A stretch of 64,000 bases of DNA from Globisporangium splendens (GCA_006386115.1 VFIW01000064.1:124001-188000); one strand, 5' to 3'. Shown: positions 53,719 to 63,960, numbered from the stretch's first letter. Notes: generated by a model from the sequence alone, not told the origin. Program-made: numbers and translations.

Positions 53719-54939
53719 TCAGAATGGACATGGACTCTCGAACGCAAGCTCTTTGTTGGTCACAGGGTGCAGCAACTCCAGTTTCGCCGCGTGGAGATAC
53801 AGTCGCGGCGCTTTGTGGTGCACACGCTCTGGCGAGTACAGCGAGTCGCCGAGAATCGGATGCCCCAAGTGCTGCATGTGCACGCGCAGCTGGTGTGTCT
53901 TGCCCGTGATCGGCTTAAGTTCCATGAGCGTTGACTCGTCGTCATCATTGTCTTCAATTTGCGTGGTGGCCACACGTCTCCAGTGCGTTTTCGTCCACAG
54001 CGGACTGGTCTCTTTGTCAACTTCACGATCCTGATAGACGACCTGGACAAGCTTCTCGGTGGCGTGCGGACCCACCGCGAGCTCAATCGTGCCTCCTTCC
54101 CCCTCAACATGGCCGAGCACGCGCGCAAAGTAAGATTTCTTGACCGTGCGCGCGCGGAACTGCGCGTTGAGATGCTGTGCTGCGGTCTTCGTCATCGCGA
54201 TCACGAGGATGCCCGACGTCTCGTAGTCCAAGCGGTGCACCATGCGCGCCTCGGGGCACATTCTTCGAATGTGATGCTGGATCGAGATCTCCTGCGCGTC
54301 GTTACCGTCGACGCTGAGCACATTCGCGGGTTTGTCGACGACGGCAATTGCGTCATCACGGTACAGAAACGTCAGCTCGGAGTCTTGCTTCTCGTGCTCT
54401 TCCGTCAATTGCGCAAACTCGCGCGTGTAGAACAGCATACGATCGCGGTGCAAGCCATGGGGTTTCTCTGTTGCACTGGTGTCCGGCTGCACTACCTTGA
54501 GGATATGGCGATACTGCTCTGGATCGGCGGTGGATGTGAGCTCGTGCTGCATCGCTGCAACCAATGCGCCAGCAACAGCTTCAGTCGAGTCCAAACCGAC
54601 ACCCGAGACACCATCACCGCCACTTGAGGCGAGTCTACTGGGCTTGATGTACTTGTAGAAGAGCTTGATGGCGAAATCGGCGCTGTAGACGCCAGGCGCT
54701 AGTCGCGGCTCCGCCTTGAGCTTCAGCATTCCAGCAGGAGCATTCTTGCAGCTCACTGGATCTCGTAGAAGCTGGTGGAGCTGGTCGCGGGTGATCACAG
54801 ACGCAGGAAGCGCCAGCTGATACAACGCAGTCGTGAGAAGCGCCGCGACCTCCATTGCGACGCGGTCGATCGAAGAGCGCGCGTCATTGGAGGCGACATC
54901 GTTGCGATCGTTGTGCTCCAGCTTCCGTTTCTTGCTCAT
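53719..54939 (-). CDS. RluA-family pseudouridine synthase
   Basis: 406 residues from the ATG at 54939. The catalytic domain spans about 185-406, with the family signature HRLDYETSG (235-243; catalytic Asp238), 'VVDKPANVLSVDG' and the C-terminal 'ITGKTHQLRVHMQHLGHPILGD'. It converts uridine to pseudouridine in RNA; eukaryotic members act on tRNA, rRNA or mRNA in nucleus, cytosol or organelles. The N-terminal 185 residues are not a recognised S4 domain; they hold a KRK-type basic start ('MSKKRKLEH'), possibly nuclear-localising. Two attggct CCAAT-type boxes lie just upstream (54992 and 55029). It is convergent with the dynein pseudogene. Target cannot be deduced. Confidence 0.88.
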   Translation of the reverse strand: MSKKRKLEHNDRNDVASNDARSSIDRVAMEVAALLTTALYQLALPASVITRDQLHQLLRDPVSCKNAPAGMLKLKAEPRLAPGVYSADFAIKLFYKYIKPSRLASSGGDGVSGVGLDSTEAVAGALVAAMQHELTSTADPEQYRHILKVVQPDTSATEKPHGLHRDRMLFYTREFAQLTEEHEKQDSELTFLYRDDAIAVVDKPANVLSVDGNDAQEISIQHHIRRMCPEARMVHRLDYETSGILVIAMTKTAAQHLNAQFRARTVKKSYFARVLGHVEGEGGTIELAVGPHATEKLVQVVYQDREVDKETSPLWTKTHWRRVATTQIEDNDDDESTLMELKPITGKTHQLRVHMQHLGHPILGDSLYSPERVHHKAPRLYLHAAKLELLHPVTNKELAFESPCPF

Positions 54940-56187
54940 TGTGGTTGGCGAATGGCGCCATTGAGAAGCTTATTGGGGAACACAAGGTATGATTGGCTGA
55001 AAAGATACAAAGTGTAAAAGCACATTTGATTGGCTTAAAAGGGCTTTATTGAGCTTCAGTCCTGTCTTTTTGACCGATTGAAGCGCCAAGAACTGATTGT
55101 GTTGACGTGCTCGGCACGACTGCAGGTTCGTCTCTGCAGCTTGAAGCAAACTCGCGTTGGTTGTAAAAGCACGCACTGTAGGAGAGCCCTTCGGCGTATA
55201 CTCGCTCAAACTACGTCACTGTGCGCCAGAACGCCGTGCTCCATTTCTTACTGGAGCATGTGACGCACGCATTTGTTCCTCACAACGCTGACGTGAGGAT
55301 CGGCTTCTTCCATAGATGCAAGCAAATGTGCGTTCGTGGTGCTCTTCCTGTCTCCAAACTATACTCACACCACACTGACGCAGCTATGCATGTGTTAGTG
55401 CCCACTTTGCTTCTTTCCATGGGCGATTCTGAGGACATCTCTGCCAGCAGTTCACCATTGTGGTTCACGAACGTTTAGAATGTGTGCGTTGTCCGTTCAA
55501 GATGTCGAAATTTGGAGGCAGGGTGTAAGTCACCGATGTGGCTGCATCTGCGCATTACGTCTTATTGTTTGTGTGGAGTTGAAAATCGTTTGGCAAACTA
55601 TGATGTGAAGCGGCAATCCAACGCTTCCAAGTCTCACTTCAACATCGTCCAAAACGCCTTTTATTCTATCGAACACGACACTTGGTGCATTTTGTGCACT
55701 TTGCTTTGGCATTCGCGACATATGGGTCGACTTTGTGAGTTCCGTGATACCATCGTGTTTCACATTTTAAGCCAATCCCACGTCGTTTCTATCATTTACA
55801 TTGTGATCATTGGATGAAATGACAGAGTGGGAACCGGCTCTTTTGCCTTGGACTGTTTGCTTGTTGCCGCGTCTTTTCGTGCCTCCACCGCCCGTTCTTT
55901 CCATCTAGAGCATCATGGTCGCCAGACGGCGGAAGCGGAAAGGAAGCGGGCAAACGCACCAAACTGAATATCTGGGGCAACGACAGCCAAACCTTTGCCG
56001 TCCTATAGCAGTGTTGGTGGAAGCGAAGAGAAAGGCGCCACACCGCCATACCGCATGGGTGGGTAGTCAACTGACTCGTTTGGGTTGAGCGAGTGCGGGA
56101 CGCACACCCGACCTCTTGCTCCTCATTCTCCAATCTCCCGCCCCTCGCGCACGCGTCAAGTCTCCTGCTCAGCCACACACTCTCACG
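54940..56187. other. Intergenic with CCAAT boxes and a dispersed repeat
   Basis: 1.25 kb without a supported gene. CCAAT-type boxes at 54992-54998 and 55029-55035 face the RluA gene. A dispersed repeat lies at 55257-55351. The last ~100 bp before 56188 are C-rich (ctcctgctcagccacacac), like a leader of the elicitin gene. Confidence 0.45.
55257..55351 (+). repeat. Dispersed ~95-bp repeat, copy 2
   Basis: Partner of 49119-49216 in opposite orientation. Shared words include gacgcacgc, gttcctca, cggcttcttccatagatg and gctcttcctgt. Confidence 0.55.
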
Positions 56188-56772
56188 ATGAAGACCTGCT
56201 CGACCCTCGCATTCCTCGGTGTTGTCGCTGCGACGGTGTCGTTCTCTGCTGTTGACGCCGCGGCCTGTGACATGGGTGCGATCCAGAGCAAGTTGTTTCC
56301 GAACGCGACTGAGGGTCTCAAGACGTGCGCGAAGCAGACGGGGTTTGACATCTGGGCGATCGACACGTTCCCAACCGAAGAGCAAGCACAGAAGATTATG
56401 ACGTCGCGCACGTGCGTCGATTTTCTCAACCAGATCAACCAGCGTGCAAACCAGGAAATCCAGTGCGACCTCACGATCCAGGACACGACCAAGGGCTTCG
56501 GATCGTTCATCGCCGATATTTTGACGGGTCAGACGGGCAACCAAACCGAGTCGGACAGTGGATCCGATGAGATTGAGCTCCCAGAAAGCAGCAATGGCTC
56601 CAAGGAGAAATCGATCCTTAACACGACCCCGTCCAAGAACACCACGACGGCTCCAAAATCGACTACTGCTGCGCCATCGGCATCGACATCGACGAGCGTT
56701 GCTGCTTCGACAACTCTGTCTGCCATGGCTGCTGTTGTCGCCACCGCTGTCAGCTTTGCGCTTCAGTGGTAA
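56188..56772 (+). CDS. Elicitin-like protein with GPI-type tail, four core cysteines
   Basis: 194 residues from the ATG at 56188. Signal peptide of about 25 residues ending 'AVDAAA'. The elicitin-like domain covers about 26-113, followed by a Ser/Thr/Lys-rich linker and a hydrophobic C-terminus ('VAASTTLSAMAAVVATAV') typical of a GPI signal. Mature-domain cysteines are C27, C47, C76 and C93. The 29-residue gap C47-C76 equals the classical C27-C56 pair, and C27/C93 fit C3-C71, so the C51-C95 disulfide of canonical elicitins appears missing. Elicitins bind sterols and lipids, and some trigger plant defence; GPI-anchored elicitin-like members sit on the cell surface. Sterol scavenging here is inferred. 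Single exon. Confidence 0.82.
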   Translation: MKTCSTLAFLGVVAATVSFSAVDAAACDMGAIQSKLFPNATEGLKTCAKQTGFDIWAIDTFPTEEQAQKIMTSRTCVDFLNQINQRANQEIQCDLTIQDTTKGFGSFIADILTGQTGNQTESDSGSDEIELPESSNGSKEKSILNTTPSKNTTTAPKSTTAAPSASTSTSVAASTTLSAMAAVVATAVSFALQW

Positions 56773-57302
56773 AGCAAGGAATCTACGCTTCAAGCAAAGC
56801 AAAAGCAAGTTAGAGATGCTTATCTAAAGAGCTGGAACCTCGAGTTCCACGCACGTATTTGTTGTGTGAGTTGAGTCGGTGTATTTTTGTCATGTATTGA
56901 GTCGTAGTTGGATGATTTGAAGACGACTTGGTGTGAATGGAAACACCTAGTTGCTGTTGACTTCTTCTTCTCTTGTTCTATCTAACCGTTGAATGGTTTG
57001 TCACGATATGCTGGCATGGTCTTGAATAATGCAGGATAGCCAAAGAGAAACAAGGTCTTGATGGAAGTCCTGCACGTCCAGCTCAGCTGCGAGCGCACTC
57101 CAGTGCTCCATTGCCTTCTCTTCCTGCTCCTATCTTTTCCCAAGCCAAGTAGTTTTTCCCCACAAAAAGTCAAGATGCGCCGTTCAAACGAGACGTCGCT
57201 CTTGTTCCTTTCTCAGTGTAGCGATACGTCTTACGACAAGGTGTTGCACACAGCGAAATGGGTCCGCAGTGCCACCCCTGGAAAGGAGGGTCCATAAGCG
57301 AG
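56773..57302. other. Intergenic, no gene seen
   Basis: 3' region of the elicitin gene and undistinguished sequence; nothing coding is supported. Confidence 0.4.
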
Positions 57303-57344
57303 TTAGAGAATCGTGCTAGCGATTGCAGTGGCACGATTCTCTAA
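57303..57344. repeat. Perfect 14-bp hairpin, 14-nt loop
   Basis: ttagagaatcgtgc at 57303-57316 is the exact reverse complement of gcacgattctctaa at 57331-57344. It lies between the convergent elicitin and bZIP-2 genes, about 125 bp beyond the bZIP-2 stop. It could fold in RNA or be a tiny inverted-repeat element. Confidence 0.7.
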
Positions 57345-57468
57345 TCCTCTCAAGGATCCCTTCCTGAGGTTTCTGTATGCATTTGAGTTCCGTGGTTCAG
57401 CCCGCGATGAAGAAACAAACAACAACCGAGTCTGCAGTTTACTGTATACAGCGACTGTGGGACATTGC

Positions 57469-58680
57469 TCAACTTAGAAGGAAATCGACTGCCAAGCGGT
57501 TAGAACGAGCCTCCTGCGGCGCTGTACGCTTGGGATCCCGATGCCACTCGTCCTCGCCGTTGTAATCGCTATCGTCCGAGAGCAGATCAGTCACTCGGAG
57601 CGGAGGTCGCACCGCGACGTTGTTGTTGACATCTGCAGACTCGTCTTCTTCATTGGGAGGGCTCTCTGCATCGGTGTCTTTGCTCTCGTCCACGAGCAGC
57701 TCTACCACTCGCTGCTCGCCCTCAGCCTCTTGACTATCTGTGTCGCTATAAATGCGACTCGTCTCGTCCCCATCTTCTCCGAGCGCGAAGTGGTCGGCGA
57801 TCTTGGCTTGGTTCATGAGCAGCGCAATGTCTCTTGGACTCGCGCCAGCGTCGATCAGCGCACTCACAAAGCTGACGTCCGAGTCGTACACGTTGATGCG
57901 GCCGTCCTTCGAGAACTGGTACTGATTCACGCCCAAGTACGTGACGTCCTTGCCGAGGAACCGCTGCACGAGCTCTTCGTTGTCGGCAACATGCGGGAAC
58001 ACGTGCTTGAACGTCTCGCGCGAGAAGCGGACGTGCAGATGCAAATTAACGACGACCATCGGGGTCTCCTCTGACCCCGAGACCTCGAGGCTCACGACGT
58101 CCATGCGCAGCGCCGAGTGATACGACGTGTACCGCTTCCACTGGTCCACGACGAACTCGACGCCTTTGGTGGCGCCAAACTGGATCTCCGGGTCCATGGC
58201 CGAGTTGAGGAACGCCACCTGGCGCTGCTGAAAGCTCTCTCCTGCGTCGCTCGGCATGAGGCGTTTGTGACCCGAGGACACGGCGGTCTGCATGCCGTAC
58301 TGGAAGAGCTTGTAGTACTCGCGCACAAGGCGCACGAGCGAGCCCGTGAGGCTGTGGCGCGACTTGAGCATCGTCTCGTGGCGCACCTGCCGCAGGAATT
58401 GCAGGTCATCCACCTCCTTGCGCAGCGACCCGACGAGGTCCACGAGTGCAGCCTCGTACTGTTTGCGCTTGGCGCGGAACTCCTTCCCGCGGTCGCTGTT
58501 CGTCTTCTTGGGTTTCTTCCGAGGCGCCACGACCAGTACATGCGCATCGTCGCTCGTGCCGTTGTCACTGCTGGCGTCTCCATCATTGCTGTTGTCGTTG
58601 CGAGCGTCCACTGCGATGGTGCGGAACGCGGCCGCACGCCGTGTTTGCAGCTGCTCGTTCGGGTGTTCACGCATCGGCAT
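57469..58680 (-). CDS. bZIP regulator with NTF2-like domain (bZIP-2)
   Basis: 403 residues from the ATG at 58680; upstream codons open only on TTG. Basic region at about 54-74 ('PRKKPKKTNSDRGKEFRAKRK') with the invariant Asn (N61) kept and Phe at the usual Cys/Ser position; zipper about 78-100. The shared C-terminal module follows: 'MDPEIQFGATKGVEFVVDQWKRY', 'TFKHVFPHVADNEEL' and 'QYQFSKDGRINVY'. A long acidic extension unique among the four (about 310-380) comes before the family tail 'LAVDFLLS'. A likely nuclear transcription factor whose NTF2-like domain might bind a small ligand or dimerise. It heads a minus-strand run with bZIP-3 and bZIP-4 but is separated by 2.4 kb. Confidence 0.82.
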   Translation of the reverse strand: MPMREHPNEQLQTRRAAAFRTIAVDARNDNSNDGDASSDNGTSDDAHVLVVAPRKKPKKTNSDRGKEFRAKRKQYEAALVDLVGSLRKEVDDLQFLRQVRHETMLKSRHSLTGSLVRLVREYYKLFQYGMQTAVSSGHKRLMPSDAGESFQQRQVAFLNSAMDPEIQFGATKGVEFVVDQWKRYTSYHSALRMDVVSLEVSGSEETPMVVVNLHLHVRFSRETFKHVFPHVADNEELVQRFLGKDVTYLGVNQYQFSKDGRINVYDSDVSFVSALIDAGASPRDIALLMNQAKIADHFALGEDGDETSRIYSDTDSQEAEGEQRVVELLVDESKDTDAESPPNEEDESADVNNNVAVRPPLRVTDLLSDDSDYNGEDEWHRDPKRTAPQEARSNRLAVDFLLS

Positions 58681-61125
58681 TGTGGTTCCTTCCAGTATCT
58701 TTGTTTCTCTATTGCGTTGATAATGTGACGCCAAGTGAGAGCTTCAACGTAATCCAAGAAATGGGAGGAGGCAACGCCAACAAAGAAAGGATCAAAAATG
58801 GACACAAATGGGAAATAAAACAAAATAGAAAACGCAGAACGAAGTAAATAGTGTGCTATTGACCAACCAGAGGACGCAAGAAAAATCGGAGCAAATGAGA
58901 GATGGGCACAAAAGTCGGCTGCAAGTAGTTTTCGGGCATTTATTATGGGATCACGGATGCGTTCGGTTTTTATTTTCTTTGTGTGTGTGTGTGTGTGTTT
59001 TATCAACGAGACAAAACGAAACGAACGTGCTGGAGCCAAGAACACAAAGACACGCCGGACGTCCATACTGACAGTGTGAAAACTCCACAATACTGAAGTG
59101 CTTTGATGCATACACCCGCATGCTTTTATACCAACTGAAATCTATACAAGCACTGTCAATAGGGGACAAGCAACGTCATTTTCGTCATTTTCGCTGCGGG
59201 AAGGGGATCGAAGCTGTCGTCACTCGGGTGCCGTAAAACAGAACTATCCTGCTCGTTTATTTTACGTGTTTTATTCTTTTCACGTTTCCGATACTTTACA
59301 CAAGAGAACCGGTGACCACCATACTCTCAGCACCTGATAGATGTCGACAGCCGATTCCATTAGAAGAAAAAAAAAAAAGAAGCACTTTAAAAACTGCACA
59401 TTTTCGCAATCGAAACTCGCACTTTTCTCTTTTGTGCGTGTGTGAATGGGAAAGACTTCCTAAACGCTCGCTCTGCGGCGGTGTATGACAAGCGGCATTT
59501 ATGCAAAGATACATCCCCGAATTCGTCGTTGTTCTTTACAAACTTGCTTGTATGTTGTTCGTCCATTAGGCTGTCGAAAGTTTCTCAGTGCGCCTGTGTC
59601 TACGTGTGCATGCTGGCAAGTTGAACTTTGCTTCATGTATCCCAATCGCACATCTTTCGCCCTGATTTTTTCACTGGAGAACGTCACGCAAGCAGTGCCG
59701 ACTGAAAAGACGGAAACCGTGTTCAGCTCCAAGCAAGCACGGCCCTAATGGCCTCCAGCGAACCCACAAATACACTTGACGATGCCGCCAGTGAGGCTCT
59801 CCACGGCAGTATGCCCGATGTCTTCCGCTGAACCCATGCGGCACGTCGATGGCAACGAGGTCGTCTTCGTTCGTGTCATCTACCAACAGCTACAAATTCT
59901 CACGAACCCATTCCAACAACACGACAGGTTCATCAACAAAACTCAGGATCAGGTCTGCCTAGAATAGGAAAATATCCAAAAGCGCGATCCAGGATCACGC
60001 TTTCCCTTTTAGCCCGTACACGCACATTTCTAAGAGCTGCGGTGGACGACGAGCGCACATGCGCCAAGATACACTTCTGAACAGCAGTCTGAGCACGTGC
60101 GTAGTTGCCTTTTTTTCTTTTTCTTTTTGAACGTATGCCTCGCTTCTTGATCGTTTCTTTCGTGTGCATACTTGTGATGGCGACGGGATGACATCTCGAT
60201 TGCAAATCCATCGGAGAGTACTGAACACCAGACAAAGGACAGATGGGTGCTTTATGGACCATATTTGCGACAGCCTCGTTTGCACACAAGCTTGTACCAC
60301 ATTGTGTAAGAACTTGAGTCCATGTGCATCCAGCATCCTGCCCTGATAACGTGTGCGTTAAAGGATGCGGCATCTTCGCTTCAGACATGTCAAACGACAT
60401 AAAAATCGCCTTTGTGGAGAGGGAAGAATCCTTTACAGGTCCACGCGTGATCAGGTCACATATGAGACCCCGAGATCATGCCACACGCAGATCACGCGTT
60501 CACCCACAGAGATCACAGATGGTCACACTCAAACGAAGAAGCTCACAGCGCGACAAATACGCAATGTTTGCATCGGAGGCGTGTGCATCGCGTGTGCCCG
60601 CTTTGCGCCACAAATAGGGATGACACTACTCTAATAGAACAAGATCCAAGAGGTTCTTCCCTGTGTTGTCGTGGCGATAGTTGAAACTGTTAGGCGTTTG
60701 AGACCCACCGGTATTGCAAATGCATGCTCCTTCTAACGTGGACAGTGCGAATTCAAGCGATTCCAGCAGTGGCTATTACACTAGATAGTGGCAGCGATAG
60801 CAGTAGCAATAGTGACGTTGGTCCTGTTGCTTCGATGAGTTCGCCGTCGACTCCCATTGAAATGCTCGAACTGCTCGGGTCAAGTGTCAGTCACGAAGAT
60901 TTTACTCAACTCGTTGATCGTGTGTTGGCCACGTGAATTTGACCAGTCCAGGTCACGCGGTCTGACATGTGACCTTATCTGGTATTGACCTGTAAAGGAC
61001 ACTACCGTACATTATCAACGCACTAAAACAAACTCACACTTCTCCTCATTCTCTCCTTTCAAAAGAGGCAACAACTTCTTCGCTTCCTTGCATAATATAA
61101 AGTGCTTTGTTGTTTCCTTTTCTTC
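58681..61125. other. Gene-poor stretch between bZIP-2 and bZIP-3
   Basis: 2.4 kb with no convincing gene. It contains a TG run (58980-58998) and an A-rich tract near 59369-59380. A 70-codon frame at 60724-60936 (+) is acidic and Ser-rich and ends '..EDFTQLVDRVLAT'; it is too short and featureless to call. Sequence at 60440-60535 repeats the word gatcac irregularly. Confidence 0.45.
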
Positions 61126-62154
61126 TTACGACAAGATGAAGCCGATGTCCATGACGCAGGACGGCGAGTTGGCGCCGCCATTGCGCAACGCATGGCCACT
61201 GTCGTCATCTTCGTCTTCGCAGCGCAGCTCCTGCTTGATCACGGCGCCCTGTTCGATCATGGCGTCGCCTAGCAGCAGCGCCACGTCGCGCAGGTTGCCG
61301 ACCGCCTCCTGCAGTGCACCGACGAGGTCCGGCACGAGCTCGTACCTGATCATCTGCCCGCGGTCGTTAAAGTAAAAGTCGTCGTCGTAGCGTATGTGCA
61401 GCTCCTTGCCCACGAGCTTCTGCACCATGTCTTCGCACACGAGCACGTGCGGAAAGAGACTCTCGATCGTCTTGCGCACGTACCGCACGTGGAGCACGCC
61501 GCGCGTGGACACGATCGGGCAGTCGTCGATCGTGCGCATGCGGAATGACACGAACTCGAGCCGCACGGACGCATGGAAGTGCGAGTACTTTCGCCACTGG
61601 TCGATCAGCGGATGCACGCCGATGAACTCGTTGAACGCAACATCTGGATGTGCGAGCTGCTTCAGGAACATCTCCTGCTTATTTGCTGGTATATCAAGCG
61701 GTCTTCTTGCAGTAGTCAAGGCCGACGACGAAGGCGACGACGGCCGCGCGAGCTGCATACCGTATCGGAAGACGCTAAAGTACTCCTGCACGAGCCTGAG
61801 CGCGAGGTTGGAGACCTCGAACGGCGCGTTCCAGACGCGCTCCTCGTAGAGACGCTTGCGCGCGTAGAGCTCCTCGATGCTCTGGCGCAGCGCCGCGACC
61901 TCGCCCATCGTGTGACCGAAGCGTTCCTTCTTGCGCTTGCGGTACCGCCGCGCGCGCTCCGAGTTGTTCTTGCGCGTGGCGCTCAGCTTACTCGCCTGCT
62001 TGGAGCGCGAGGCCAGCACCACGCGGCGCACAGCCTCGTCCGGCGACAGCGCGGCGTCTGGGGGAGCGGGGCCATGTGGCGAAGGCGAAGGCGAGTCAGT
62101 CGGCGCCATCACGAAGATCGGATTCAGCGGCGGCGCGCGCATGTACGGCGCCAT
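61126..62154 (-). CDS. bZIP regulator with NTF2-like domain (bZIP-3)
   Basis: 342 residues from the ATG at 62154. Pro/Ser-rich start, basic region about 58-77 ('RKNNSERARRYRKRKKE', invariant Asn present, Tyr at the Cys/Ser position) and zipper about 80-104. The shared domain covers about 165-290 ('GVHPLIDQWRKYSHFHASVRLEF', 'TIESLFPHVLVCEDMVQ', 'DFYFNDRGQMIRYEL'), followed by 'VGNLRDVALLLGDAMIEQGAVI'. The protein ends in the family tail 'VMDIGFILS'. It is clearly the closest paralogue of bZIP-4 just upstream, so a tandem duplication. Single exon. Targets unknown; nuclear role inferred from the DNA-binding region. Confidence 0.85.
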   Translation of the reverse strand: MAPYMRAPPLNPIFVMAPTDSPSPSPHGPAPPDAALSPDEAVRRVVLASRSKQASKLSATRKNNSERARRYRKRKKERFGHTMGEVAALRQSIEELYARKRLYEERVWNAPFEVSNLALRLVQEYFSVFRYGMQLARPSSPSSSALTTARRPLDIPANKQEMFLKQLAHPDVAFNEFIGVHPLIDQWRKYSHFHASVRLEFVSFRMRTIDDCPIVSTRGVLHVRYVRKTIESLFPHVLVCEDMVQKLVGKELHIRYDDDFYFNDRGQMIRYELVPDLVGALQEAVGNLRDVALLLGDAMIEQGAVIKQELRCEDEDDDSGHALRNGGANSPSCVMDIGFILS

Positions 62155-62982
62155 GGCTTATGGTTGTCGCGCGTGCTTTGGATTGTGTGTTCTTTTTGCG
62201 TTTCGGCATGTCGTTTTCTTGGAATAGAGGAAAAAGCAGAAACGGCTGGCCTCAGGAAAAGCAAAAAAGATGCAGTATAAGATTGTAGAAGCATTGCATG
62301 CGTGGGAATGACTGAGATAGCGTGATGTCATCGAAATAGAGTTTGAGGTGTGTACGGCTTTAGGAAGGAGCAACAAGATGGACCATTTATTAAATCTGTG
62401 CGATATAGACTCTGGAAGGGTCAGGTCAGACACACACATCGACCGAATAGGCACTTTCATCCGATTCTCCACTGCATCACTGAATATTGGGGATCGCGCT
62501 TTGGGCTCTTAGCAGCTCTAGCGTTCAAGTGCAGACCCCTACATGTCGTTGGAGACAGCGATCTTATTCTTTCTCAGTTGCGCCATTATCATCCTCCAAG
62601 TGCCAGCAGTTGACCCAGCTGTAAGAAGAATGCCGCGGAATTACTAATGAAATCGGCGTGCGATCCTCTGTCGCGAGTTCAACAAAATGGCTGACAAAGC
62701 GGTTACTCTGGCAATGGATGCACGACGCAGTGTCCAAGTTGGTGTTGATTCAGGGCGACCAGAATTTGACCGGAACGATGTGTGTCTTTATCTATCTCGC
62801 GTGGCGTGATGGATGGATGATGTGCCTCCTCTGCCTCATCATGTGATGAGATCCACGCTCTCTGTGGTAGTGAATTGTTTCTGCATAAAATAACCCTCCG
62901 CGTGTTTGCGCGCAGTGACACCTCAAAGTCGGCATTTCGAACAGAGGAAGTACTTTTATTATAAACACACATGCTCCCTTCC
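62155..62982. other. Intergenic between bZIP-3 and bZIP-4
   Basis: About 830 bp, AT-richer than the flanking genes, no credible frame. It should contain the bZIP-3 promoter. Confidence 0.4.
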
Positions 62983-63960
62983 TCAAGACAAGATGAACCC
63001 GAGGTCCATGGCCATGGACTGTGGCGACGACGCCGTGGATGATGATGATGGCGTTGTCGCCGTCGTGTCCGTCTGGTCTTCCTCCATCTCTACTGTCTTC
63101 TCATGCATCTGCTCCACACGTTCATTAACAGCTCCCTCATTCTCTTCATAAAGCAGCACGACGTCGTCGTCCGTGGTTTCCTTCAGGATTACGGCTCGGT
63201 CTTCGATGAGCGCGCCGCCCAACAGCAGCGTCACGTCTTCCAGGTTGCCAACGATCTCGTAGAGCGCCTCGATCATCTCGGGTGTCAGCTCGTATTTCTC
63301 CACTTTGCCCTCGTCATCAAAGTAAAAGTGGTCCGTGTACTTGAGATGCAACTCGCGGCCCAGCAGCATCTGCACCAGCGCTTCGTTCGAAAGCACGTGA
63401 GGGAAGAGGCTCTCGATCGTCCTGCGTGCAAAGCGCATGTGCAGCACGCCGCTCGTGGTCACGATCGAGCAGTTGGCCACTGCGTGCATGCGGAACGACA
63501 CGAACTCGAGAAACAGCGACGAGTAGAACGTCGAGTACCGCTTCCACTGCTCCACGACGTGCGCCGTGCCGATCACGTCGCCAAACTGGCAGTCAGGACG
63601 CACCATCGCCTCCAAGAACTGCTCCTGTCGCTGCGAACTGATCACCCGCGTCTGGGTCTCTCCATTCAGCTCTCGTCGTCTCCCCGGCGGCAGCTGCATG
63701 CCGTACCGGAACACCTCAAAGTACTCGTGCACGAGTCGCAGCGGCGAGCCCGTCGACGTGTAGCTCGTGTGCAGCGACTTCTCCATGTAGATCTGCTTGA
63801 GCGTGCTCAGCTCGCGGACGTGCGCGCGTAGCGTCGCCACCTGCTTGAGCGTGAGCTCGAGCTGCGTCTTCTTCTTGGCGCGGTACCGCTTGGCGCGCGC
63901 GCTGTTGTCCTTGCGTGGGCGGCGCGGTGCCTTGGGCTTCTGGACTACGGCTGCTGGCAT
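62983..63960 (-). CDS. bZIP regulator with NTF2-like domain (bZIP-4)
   Basis: 325 residues from the ATG at 63960. The basic region lies almost at the N-terminus (about 10-31, 'KAPRRPRKDNSARAKRYRAK', Asn19 kept, Tyr at the Cys/Ser position) and the zipper at about 35-58. The shared domain matches bZIP-3 closely ('GTAHVVEQWKRYSTFYSSLFLEF', 'TIESLFPHVLSNEALVQ', 'HFYFDDEGKVEKYEL', 'VGNLEDVTLLLGGALIEDRAVI'). An acidic Thr/Ser-rich region then precedes the family tail 'MAMDLGFILS'. Tandem paralogue of bZIP-3. Only 40 bp of upstream DNA are in the window, so its promoter cannot be examined. Confidence 0.85.
   Translation of the reverse strand: MPAAVVQKPKAPRRPRKDNSARAKRYRAKKKTQLELTLKQVATLRAHVRELSTLKQIYMEKSLHTSYTSTGSPLRLVHEYFEVFRYGMQLPPGRRRELNGETQTRVISSQRQEQFLEAMVRPDCQFGDVIGTAHVVEQWKRYSTFYSSLFLEFVSFRMHAVANCSIVTTSGVLHMRFARRTIESLFPHVLSNEALVQMLLGRELHLKYTDHFYFDDEGKVEKYELTPEMIEALYEIVGNLEDVTLLLGGALIEDRAVILKETTDDDVVLLYEENEGAVNERVEQMHEKTVEMEEDQTDTTATTPSSSSTASSPQSMAMDLGFILS

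Noticed and set aside
55807..56808. 333-codon open frame on the minus strand
   Set aside because: It lies antisense to the elicitin gene, is Arg-rich with no domain, and exists because of the codon bias of the sense gene.
60724..60936. 70-codon acidic frame as a small gene
   Set aside because: No signal peptide, domain or flanking gene context, and compositionally simple; noted only in the gap description.
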